A stretch of DNA of 12,346 bases from Firmicutes bacterium UBA5420 (GTDB lineage Bacteria; Bacillota; Limnochordia; Darwinibacteriales; Darwinibacteriaceae). Shown in pieces: positions 1 to 5,775 of the stretch; positions within the stretch are counted from its first letter, which is position 1, and each line of letters opens with the position of its first letter. The position numbers and the translations under genes are program-made. Where the stretch lies: the NCBI GenBank assembly GCA_002409455.1, contig DHNI01000025.1:1-12346 (forward strand), in the 5' to 3' direction. The notes under the pieces are model-generated. The model worked only from the letters and a program-made list of their open reading frames with translations. It did not search any database and was not told where the DNA came from.

Positions 1-247
1 CAATACCCGCCCCGCTCCCTCCTCCGAAGGGATGGCTGGATTCTTCATTGGGGGAATTTCTGGCACTGACCTGACCAAACTCACTCCCACCTGCCGCGAA
101 ACCAAAACTAACTCGGCTAACTGGGACGATTACAGCTCCGTCAGGGGTTTCCACCGGATCCCCTAAAATCGTATTCACATCTACCATGGTCTTGAGACTC
201 TCCATGGCTGTCTGCATAAGTCCTTCAATAGGGTGTTTATTGCTCAT
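1..247 (-). CDS. ytfJ: GerW/YtfJ family sporulation protein (N-terminal part, cut by window edge)
   Basis: Only the first 82 codons are present; the gene runs off the low-coordinate end of the window. The visible protein starts MSNKHPIEGLMQTAMESL and continues through a segment typical of the YtfJ/GerW family: a predicted amphipathic helix, TMVDVNTILGDPVETPDGAVIVPVSRVSFGF split across residues ~20-50, then a Gly/Ser-rich stretch ending FGGGSGAGI. The family is known from Bacillus as a forespore-expressed protein needed for normal spore germination; its biochemical role is unclear. The ATG at 247 is preceded by AAAGGAG at 261-255 with a 7-nt spacer, which fixes the start. It follows a DUF2953 gene by 25 nt, the same ytfI-ytfJ pairing as in Bacillus subtilis. 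A sigma-F-like promoter candidate lies inside the end of the preceding gene. The identification is firm; nothing can be said about the C-terminus. Confidence 0.9.
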   Translation of the reverse strand, partial: MSNKHPIEGLMQTAMESLKTMVDVNTILGDPVETPDGAVIVPVSRVSFGFAAGGSEFGQVSARNSPNEESSHPFGGGSGAGI

Positions 248-272
248 TGCTCTGCTCCTTTATGATAAAAGT

Positions 273-800
273 TCAGGCAAACCACGCATAGCTTAGCCTT
301 TTTAATTCCTTGACTATAATTTGACCAAGTCTAAACTGGAATATACAGTAGAGCTGAACCTGAAGACTAACTCCACTATAGTCTGGTTGAATCACAACTT
401 CCGGAGTCTCCTTGAGACGATTCGAGGCTTCCAAGCTACTGAGCAAGGCTCCAACAGTAGCCCATAATCCACCACAACCTAGGGCAGTCCAAAAGGGATC
501 ACCAAAACCAAAGAGCACCTCCAATTGAAAATGTTTAATCTCCTGAAGGAAATAATCCAGGGAGCGCCAAACCGCCCAAAAGTCTTGCAGTACCTCCTGG
601 ACACTATCAAGAGGTTGGTTGCCAATCATGCGCTCCATTCTTGCAGTCATTTTGGCCGGGACAGCCACGAAGAATGGGCCTAACCTTAGCCTTAGAACGT
701 ACTTAACTCCAAGATCATCGAAGCTAAAGCGTAGATCCATGGAAAATTTGATGGCCAGCACTATGAGTACTAGGAGAGACAAAAAAAGACCGAGCAGCAT
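273..800 (-). CDS. DUF2953 domain protein (YtfI-like), membrane-anchored
   Basis: A 175-residue protein with a hydrophobic N-terminal segment (MLLGLFLSLLVLIVLAI) that should be a membrane anchor or uncleaved signal, followed by the DUF2953 pattern: a beta-rich stretch with DLGVKYVLRLRLGPF near residue 30, a charged linker, and a C-terminal region with GFGDPFWTALGCGGLWATVGALL and the closing RLGQIIVKELKRL. DUF2953 proteins of about this size sit directly upstream of ytfJ in many spore formers; their function is unknown, and a sporulation role is inferred from that linkage. The start is ATG at 800, preceded by GAGGTG (812-807) with a 6-nt spacer. A GTG at 809 is in frame but is part of that ribosome binding site. 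The start region lies in the loop of a terminator-like hairpin (see separate entry). Confidence 0.82.
   Translation of the reverse strand: MLLGLFLSLLVLIVLAIKFSMDLRFSFDDLGVKYVLRLRLGPFFVAVPAKMTARMERMIGNQPLDSVQEVLQDFWAVWRSLDYFLQEIKHFQLEVLFGFGDPFWTALGCGGLWATVGALLSSLEASNRLKETPEVVIQPDYSGVSLQVQLYCIFQFRLGQIIVKELKRLSYAWFA
289..319 (-). promoter_or_regulatory. Candidate sigma-F-type promoter for ytfJ
   Basis: On the minus strand TTATA (319-315) is followed after exactly 16 nt by GGCTAAGCTA (298-289). Compared with the Bacillus sigma-F consensus (GYATA, 16 nt, GGNRANAHTW) the -35 matches 4 of 5 and the -10 matches 8 of 10. It lies in the last codons of the DUF2953 gene and would start a transcript roughly 35 nt before the ytfJ ATG. 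Forespore control of ytfJ is known in Bacillus, which makes the position sensible. A match of this quality can arise by chance. Confidence 0.3.
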
Positions 801-823
801 GTTAATCACCTCAACTCGGTCTT
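781..823 (-). terminator. Terminator-like hairpin enclosing the DUF2953 start codon
   Basis: On the minus strand AAGACCGAG (823-815) and CTCGGTCTT (794-786) form a perfect 9-bp stem; the run of seven T at 787-781 begins inside the last pairs of the stem. The 20-nt loop holds the ribosome binding site GAGGTG (812-807) and the ATG at 800 of the DUF2953 gene, and the 3' arm plus T-run encode its residues 3-7. The structure starts 10 nt after the scpB stop codon. It looks like an intrinsic terminator for the scpAB transcript that doubles as the leader of the next gene. The loop is longer than usual for a terminator, so its efficiency may be partial. Confidence 0.6.
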
Positions 824-832
824 AATTTACCA

Positions 833-1348
833 TTATTTCCATTCACTTATGCCTTTAAGAGGAAGCTCATCGGTACTAGTCAAACCAAAGTGTTCGAAAA
901 ACTTCTCCGTTATCCCATAGAGAATGGGTCGACCTGGCCCTGCCTTTCTACCGAGTTCACACACGAGCTCTCGATCCAAAAGACTGTTGATAGCGCTATC
1001 TGATCGTACGCCACGAATTTGCTCTATTTCGGCTTTCGTGACCGGTTGTTGATAGGCCACAATGGCAAGAGTTTCGGTACTAGCCGCTGTCAAAGGGGCG
1101 CTGATCACCGGGCGACCTAATTTCTCAATCCAAGGAGCGAGTTCTGGCTTCGTGACCACTTGATAGCCGCCCCCAACATTGCGGATCATCAAAGCTCCCG
1201 GAGCGTAAAAAAGTCGAATCTCCTCTACAAGGGATTCTACAACGGATGCATCAAGTTCTACAATAGCAGCAATATCTTGGGCGCTTAAGGGGCGCTCCGC
1301 TGCAAAAATCAAACCTTCAACCACGATTCGGGCCTCGGATAGCTTCAT
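833..1348 (-). CDS. scpB: Segregation and condensation protein B
   Basis: A 171-residue ScpB, the kleisin-associated winged-helix (kite) subunit that works with ScpA and Smc in chromosome condensation and segregation. The sequence begins MKLSEARIVVEGLIFAAERPLS, has the two winged-helix halves, and contains the hallmark segment ETLAIVAYQQPVTKAEIEQIRG followed by RKAGPGRPILYGIT and FFEHFGL, all typical of ScpB. The length is within the usual 170-200 residues. The ATG at 1348 overlaps the scpA stop as ATGA and has GGAGG seven nt upstream, so translation should be coupled to scpA. Ten nt after its stop codon begins a terminator-like hairpin that runs into the next gene. Confidence 0.97.
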   Translation of the reverse strand: MKLSEARIVVEGLIFAAERPLSAQDIAAIVELDASVVESLVEEIRLFYAPGALMIRNVGGGYQVVTKPELAPWIEKLGRPVISAPLTAASTETLAIVAYQQPVTKAEIEQIRGVRSDSAINSLLDRELVCELGRKAGPGRPILYGITEKFFEHFGLTSTDELPLKGISEWK

Positions 1349-2085
1349 ATATTTACCTCCACTTCGAGCTCTAGCGGTCTTACATCAATTTGGCCACAGG
1401 ACTTGGTTTGTACCAAACTAATTTCACCTAAACGGACTAGTTCTAGCACAGCCAGAAAGGTCACCACAATTTCAGATGTTGTATTGCTTCGAATTAGATC
1501 AGAAAACGTGGTACGAGGTTGTCCCACCAATTGAAGACGAACAAGTGCAAGGCGCTCTTGTAGTGAGATCTTACCCGAAATGGTATGAACTGGTGGCTCT
1601 TTTTCTAGCTCAACCAACAAATGATGGTAAAGCTCGCTGAGCTCCTGTAGGGTCACACCACCTATGGGGTCGGTGTAAACAGGAGTTAGATCATACGACT
1701 CAACACGCTGGCCACGCGTGAAGTGCTGGGCCGCCTCGTCATAGCGTTGTTGCAAAAACTGGGTTACCTCTTTAAAGAACTTGTAACGCACTAATTGCTC
1801 TACCAGTTCCGTCCTGGGATCTTCAGTTTCATCTTCGAGATCGTCCTCAAGGGGTTCTTGGGGCAGCAATAGTCTCGATTTGATGCGGATCAAGGTAGCA
1901 GCCATGACCAAAAATTCGCCGGCAATGGCTAGATCCTTCTCTTGTAATGAATAAAGATAATGTAAGTATTGTTCTGTAATGGATGCAATCGGTATATCCC
2001 AAAGATCCACTTCATTTCTAGCAATCAAATCAAGTAGTAGATCAAATGGACCCTGGTATACATCTAACTCAATAAGATATCCCAT
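1345..2085 (-). CDS. scpA: Segregation and condensation protein A (kleisin)
   Basis: A 246-residue ScpA. The N-terminus GYLIELDVYQGPFDLLLDLI is the conserved domain that binds the Smc neck; next come VDLWDIPIASITEQYL and the helix LVMAATLIRIKSRLLLP, then an acidic linker (EPLEDDLEDETED), and a C-terminal winged helix (EIVVTFLAVLELVRLGEI) that binds the Smc head. ScpB binds the middle region. I chose ATG at 2085 because it leaves the family-typical short N-terminus and has AGGTG six nt upstream; an in-frame GTG at 2094, immediately after the stop codon of the M50 protease gene, would add three residues and has no ribosome binding site. It overlaps scpB by 4 nt. The scpA-scpB pair downstream of a site-2 protease is common in Bacillota. 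Confidence 0.97.
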   Translation of the reverse strand: MGYLIELDVYQGPFDLLLDLIARNEVDLWDIPIASITEQYLHYLYSLQEKDLAIAGEFLVMAATLIRIKSRLLLPQEPLEDDLEDETEDPRTELVEQLVRYKFFKEVTQFLQQRYDEAAQHFTRGQRVESYDLTPVYTDPIGGVTLQELSELYHHLLVELEKEPPVHTISGKISLQERLALVRLQLVGQPRTTFSDLIRSNTTSEIVVTFLAVLELVRLGEISLVQTKSCGQIDVRPLELEVEVNI

Positions 2086-2094
2086 CGAAGGCAC

Positions 2095-2712
2095 CTACAA
2101 GGATAAAGTATCAAGGATGCGCAAGAGCACATTGAAAATGGGGTTGATGAGATATTGTGAGCCACCAAAAAGGAGCAAAGCGATGAGGACAAAAGGGCCA
2201 TAGGGCGCAAATTTCGAATACTCATACGACAATCGCGGCGGCAAAAGACCAGCCAAAATGTGCGAACCGTCCAGGGGAGGTATGGGTATAAGGTTGAAAG
2301 CGGCTAATCCTAAGTTAATTTGAACATTAATGTAAAAAAATAAGATGAGGGTCTGACCTATGCCGCCCCGTAGCATGTATTGACCAAAAACACTAACAAT
2401 GTTATAGAAGATCCAAGCGGTAATCAAATTCGCCACAGGTCCTGCCAGAGAGACCAAGAGAGTGCCTCGTTTCTTGTTCTTGAAATACTGGGCATTGATC
2501 ATGACCGGTCTTGCCCATCCCACCCTAAATAAAAGCAACATGATCGTACCTAAAGGATCTAAATGGGCCATTGGATTGAGGCTTAAGCGCCCTTGATACT
2601 TAGGAGTAGGGTCACCTAGTTTATAGGCCATGAAGGCGTGACCATATTCGTGAACCGAGATAGCCAGTAAAATCGCTGGAACGGCGAGGATAATCTGCTC
2701 AAGATTCATCAT
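2095..2712 (-). CDS. M50 family site-2 type intramembrane zinc metalloprotease
   Basis: A 205-residue polytopic membrane protein of the compact site-2 protease (rhomboid-independent, M50) group. The zinc motif HEYGH sits at residues 21-25 in the first hydrophobic helix, with catalytic Glu22; the third metal ligand is the Asp of NLIPIPPLDGS (Asp148). Conserved features in between include GRLSLNPMAHLDPLG, GWARPV and SLAGPVANL. Four to five hydrophobic helices are visible, with no PDZ domain, which separates it from RseP and SpoIVFB-CBS types. These small proteases commonly sit next to scpAB; their substrates are mostly unknown. The start is ATG at 2712 (a second ATG is at 2709), preceded by GGGAGG at 2727-2722 with a 9-nt spacer; an in-frame TTG at 2736 has no proper ribosome binding site. 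Confidence 0.93.
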   Translation of the reverse strand: MMNLEQIILAVPAILLAISVHEYGHAFMAYKLGDPTPKYQGRLSLNPMAHLDPLGTIMLLLFRVGWARPVMINAQYFKNKKRGTLLVSLAGPVANLITAWIFYNIVSVFGQYMLRGGIGQTLILFFYINVQINLGLAAFNLIPIPPLDGSHILAGLLPPRLSYEYSKFAPYGPFVLIALLLFGGSQYLINPIFNVLLRILDTLSL

Positions 2713-2748
2713 CGAAAAAAACCTCCCACAAGTCAACTCCTTTCCATA

Positions 2749-3774
2749 CTACCACAAAGTGGGGGTATCTGCTAGCTTTTGGTGGCCGAGGGCTTCGGGG
2801 CGCTTTCGGCCAGGCTGACCGCAACGGGAACCCCAACTAGCGAGAAAGACCCCCTCTCGCCAAATCTCTACAATTTCACATTGATTCGGACAACCCTGGC
2901 ATACATAGCTTTCATTAACAAACTCGCTGTGCAAGACCTCAAGGCCCGCAAATCGGGTGGGGTTGCCCTGCAATTCTAGGGTCTCTTTGGTTATTTGGGC
3001 AATGCCAATTGCCCCCATCACATCGTAATCTTTAGGAATGTAAACGGGAAGGCCTAAAGTATCGGAAAGAAAGCGCTGCATGCCCACATTAGCTGCGACA
3101 CCACCTTGAAAGAACACAGGGGCCTTCAGCTCTTTTCCCTTAGCCACATTGCTTAGGTAGTTGCGTACCATAGCCTGGCACAAGCCTGCTAGGATATCGG
3201 ACATTTTGTGGCCTAGTTGCTGTTTGTGAATCATATCTGATTCTGCAAAGACAGTACAGCGCCCGGCGATGCGCACCGGGTTATTGCTTTGTAGCGCAAG
3301 GGGACCAAAGGTTTCGATAGGAATACCAATTCTACTCGCCTGTTGATCCAAGAACGAACCCGTTCCTGCTGCACACACCGTATTCATGGCAAAATCAACC
3401 ACAACACCATCGCGTAAAACAATGAGTTTTGAATCTTGGCCGCCGATCTCAATGATCGTGGAAACATGAGGATTCTGGCTTATTGCAGCCACGGCATGGG
3501 CTGTGATCTCATTTTTAACAACATCAGCACTTAGCATAGCGCCCGCGAGCTCGCGGCCACTTCCAGTCGTACCCACTCCGATAATATCCCACTGATGTTC
3601 CTCTTCGATGGCGGCCAACCCAGTCTTTAGCGTTTCTAAAGGAGCCCCGCAAGTTCTCAGATACTTCTTCCACACCACGCCATCTGCTAATGGCCTTTTA
3701 GGATCGAATAAGACAAAATTAGTGCTAACACTCCCTACATCAATTCCTAAGTACACTTTTTTGCCTATGGACAT
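2749..3774 (-). CDS. 2-hydroxyacyl-CoA dehydratase-type activase (BadF/BadG/BcrA/BcrD ATPase, HgdC-like)
   Basis: A 341-residue ASKHA-fold ATPase. Visible motifs are the phosphate-1 loop GIDVGSVSTN (10-19), IGGQDSK (110-116), NTVCAAGTGSFLDQQ (131-145), GRCTVFAESDMIHKQQ (171-186) and the adenosine motif FFQGGVAANVG (221-231). Cys134 and Cys173 are 39 residues apart, the same spacing as the two cysteines that bridge a [4Fe-4S] cluster between subunits of HgdC. In that family ATP hydrolysis drives low-potential electron transfer to a dehydratase partner. Beyond the normal ~260-residue core there is a C-terminal tail with Cys292, Cys295, Cys299 and Cys318, resembling an extra metal or cluster site. 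It overlaps the preceding gene by 10 nt and has AAAGGAG nine nt before ATG 3774. No dehydratase is adjacent, so the electron acceptor is unknown; the two preceding genes are the likely partners. Confidence 0.9.
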   Translation of the reverse strand: MSIGKKVYLGIDVGSVSTNFVLFDPKRPLADGVVWKKYLRTCGAPLETLKTGLAAIEEEHQWDIIGVGTTGSGRELAGAMLSADVVKNEITAHAVAAISQNPHVSTIIEIGGQDSKLIVLRDGVVVDFAMNTVCAAGTGSFLDQQASRIGIPIETFGPLALQSNNPVRIAGRCTVFAESDMIHKQQLGHKMSDILAGLCQAMVRNYLSNVAKGKELKAPVFFQGGVAANVGMQRFLSDTLGLPVYIPKDYDVMGAIGIAQITKETLELQGNPTRFAGLEVLHSEFVNESYVCQGCPNQCEIVEIWREGVFLASWGSRCGQPGRKRPEALGHQKLADTPTLW

Positions 3775-4853
3775 ATGCGCATTCTCCTTTGCAGAAGATC
3801 AACGAATGCTTCTAACCTGGTTTGAAAACCAGTTTCTGCAGCGTGTTCATCTACTACCAACGATAAAATGGGTATGTTTTTATCCTCACTCACCTGGGGT
3901 AAAATTCCTTGGGCAATAATTTCGGGCATGCACGAGAGGGGAAAAATGTGGATGATACCCGCGAGATCCTTCTGGGCCAAGTCGACACTATGGGCGACGC
4001 TTTCCAGGCCATGTCCACCGACAAAACCCCGCAAATACCCAGAAGCCGAACGCTTGAGGGGGCGCAGTGAATACAAGCCTAGGGCATTTTTAAATATATG
4101 TTCTTCGATCCAGTGCTTCAGACTAATTGTACGCACCACCTCAACACCGAGATAACCAAGGCGTTCTTCCAACTGCAAGTTCACAAAAGGCTCGATCACG
4201 GTATAGATTTCGCCTACGATCCCGATTCTGACAACTTCGGTTCGCGAACTAGTGTCCACCAAATCATGCAGTTCCTCTTCAGCTTGGGCCTTAAGTTCTT
4301 GTATGGAACGAATAGTGTCTACCTGTCTGAGCCTTTGAAGCTGGCGTTGCAGACACCGAGAAGTAGACCCTGCCTCTTTCTCTCGGGGACGCACTTGCAG
4401 CGCTAAAGCTTCGATGTCCTCAAGCACCTTCAGCTTAGCCCAGGAGAGCTGGCAGCCCTGGACTAGCTTCTTTACCTCCGTGGAACCAACGATTTTCTGC
4501 AATCGCTGCCATGCTAAATGATAGTTGCCCTGGGGCACTTCTAAGGTTATGAATTCGATTTCCTTACCCAAATCTTGCAGAATAATGCGTTGAATCTCTG
4601 CATAATACCCAAGTCGGCAAGGACCCCACCCACCAATCATGTACACGCTGTTTGCACCTAGATCTACTCCCTCTAGCATATTTCCGAGTATGGTCTTGAA
4701 AGGAAGGCAGGTTTCTTCGGGGCTATGGCGGCTTCCCCATTCTAGAGTGCGTTTTGTACCTTGTGGCGGGGTTATGGGTTCGTGACCGAATCCTTGAAGA
4801 AGGGATTCAATGAATATATAAGCATTACCTAAATGAGGAAACGTTACCTTCAT
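3765..4853 (-). CDS. CoA protein activase-type protein, 2-hydroxyglutaryl-CoA dehydratase D-component-like
   Basis: A 362-residue soluble protein related to the DUF2229/2-hydroxyacyl-CoA dehydratase subunit superfamily that accompanies activases. Visible features are KVTFPHLGNAYIFIESLL at the N-terminus, PEETCLPFKTILGN with Cys49, GGWGPCRLGYY with Cys79, a long charged helical middle section (140-200), EVVRIGIVGEIYTVIEPF starting near 206, and FPLSCMPEIIAQ with Cys308 followed by LVVDEHAAETGFQTRLEAF. The invariant cysteines at corresponding places in dehydratase subunits ligate a [4Fe-4S] cluster, so a cluster here is a reasonable inference. ATG 4853 overlaps the preceding stop as ATGA. In many anaerobic Bacillota homologous domains are fused with the activase in one very large protein; here they are separate genes. 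The substrate is unknown. Confidence 0.8.
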   Translation of the reverse strand: MKVTFPHLGNAYIFIESLLQGFGHEPITPPQGTKRTLEWGSRHSPEETCLPFKTILGNMLEGVDLGANSVYMIGGWGPCRLGYYAEIQRIILQDLGKEIEFITLEVPQGNYHLAWQRLQKIVGSTEVKKLVQGCQLSWAKLKVLEDIEALALQVRPREKEAGSTSRCLQRQLQRLRQVDTIRSIQELKAQAEEELHDLVDTSSRTEVVRIGIVGEIYTVIEPFVNLQLEERLGYLGVEVVRTISLKHWIEEHIFKNALGLYSLRPLKRSASGYLRGFVGGHGLESVAHSVDLAQKDLAGIIHIFPLSCMPEIIAQGILPQVSEDKNIPILSLVVDEHAAETGFQTRLEAFVDLLQRRMRICP

Positions 4854-5761
4854 CCACTCTTTTTCCTTTCTAGTAGGTCACAAAAAGCCTCTAGGCGAGT
4901 GACCATTCCTACTTCACTGGTATGCTCATCTATGGTCAAGTCGAGCATGGCAATTTGGTGCTCCCGCGCCCGCCTAGAAATGAGAACGCCAACCAATGAT
5001 TCTGCACCACAGCCAAAGGGGGCCACGTTAATCACCCCATCGAGCTGATGGATAAAGTGTTCCAAAGCACCCATGGATTGCCTAGTTCCAGACCAAAAAA
5101 GACGCTTATCCATTGATTTGCTCAACTCCAATGACAGATCATCAGGTACTTGTGAAGCAGAATAAACCTGGGCACCAAGATTCGCAAGATGCCCGCGTAA
5201 ATTGCCATTGAGAAAGGGATCATCAGTCAAATAGCGCGGTCCTAGAACCAAAATCTGCAGTAAATCCTCCGCTGGGAGGTGCTTGTGTAGCGATTGTTCC
5301 CACGCATGCTGAGCCTCTACCGCCATCTTCCACGCCCTCCTAACAGTGTTTATCGAAGCAAATTGTAGACCGAAGCCTAGGTAGCTGCAGTTAAGGGCAA
5401 CCTTGCTCTTTCGTGCATCAAGAGTCGGAGAGAGTAACTCTACAGATCGAGGAACGTACTGCTTGAGTAAATCAGGTAATCCGAGAAAATTCGGACAGGT
5501 ATACTCCTTTTTTGAGACGCTAATGATCTGGGGAACGAACAGGAGCCGCGTACCTTGCCGAACCAGGGCCTGAGCATGGCCCACATAGCTCTTAATCGCC
5601 AAGCAGGCCCCATCCACACAGGTGGTGAGGCCCCACTCAAGGATTTGCTTATTCGTCGGCGGAGAGACCACTACTTCGAGACCTAAGTTTTTAAAGAAGT
5701 TCCGCCACAGCACATGATAATGAAAATAGTAAAGGGCCCTTGGAATGCCAATCTTCCGAAT
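4850..5761 (-). CDS. DUF2229-type CoA activase-associated protein with probable ATT start
   Basis: A 303-residue protein if read from ATT at 5761. Its N-terminus, RKIGIPRALYYFHYHVLWRNF, is the typical opening of DUF2229 proteins, so the frame is coding from here, but no ATG, GTG or TTG exists in frame between this point and the upstream in-frame stop. The ATT has GGGAGG at 5775-5770 with an 8-nt spacer, and lies 1 nt after the stop of the SpoVAF-like gene. The first conventional codon, GTG at 5713, would delete this conserved motif. Further features are VVSPPTNKQILEWG, Cys48 and Cys53 (TCVDGACLAIK), Cys89 (EYTCPNF), and APFGCGAESLVG with Cys251 followed by LTIDEHTSEVGMVTRLEAFCD, paralogous to the end of the next gene. 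The cysteines suggest an iron-sulfur site. It probably forms a complex with the next two gene products. Confidence 0.82.
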   Translation of the reverse strand: MRKIGIPRALYYFHYHVLWRNFFKNLGLEVVVSPPTNKQILEWGLTTCVDGACLAIKSYVGHAQALVRQGTRLLFVPQIISVSKKEYTCPNFLGLPDLLKQYVPRSVELLSPTLDARKSKVALNCSYLGFGLQFASINTVRRAWKMAVEAQHAWEQSLHKHLPAEDLLQILVLGPRYLTDDPFLNGNLRGHLANLGAQVYSASQVPDDLSLELSKSMDKRLFWSGTRQSMGALEHFIHQLDGVINVAPFGCGAESLVGVLISRRAREHQIAMLDLTIDEHTSEVGMVTRLEAFCDLLERKKSG

Positions 5762-5775
5762 ACTACCGCCCTCCC
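5759..5775 (-). promoter_or_regulatory. Ribosome binding site and AUU initiation codon coupled to the spoVAF-like stop
   Basis: GGGAGG (5775-5770) lies in the last codons of the SpoVAF-like gene, then 8 nt including its TAG stop (5765-5763), then ATT (5761-5759), which is in frame with the conserved DUF2229 N-terminus. AUU initiation is known from infC, where it makes expression dependent on IF3. Here it would also couple translation to termination of the preceding gene. The next in-frame ATT (5752) is 17 nt from the binding site, so it is less likely. Confidence 0.6.

Noticed and set aside
2713..2736. TTG 2736 as the start of the M50 protease
   Set aside because: It would add eight polar residues before the first helix and has no correctly spaced ribosome binding site, whereas ATG 2712 follows GGGAGG by 9 nt.
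5440..5640. A 66-residue minus-strand frame inside the first DUF2229-type gene
   Set aside because: It overlaps the well-supported coding frame completely and shows no domain or ribosome binding site; a shadow frame.
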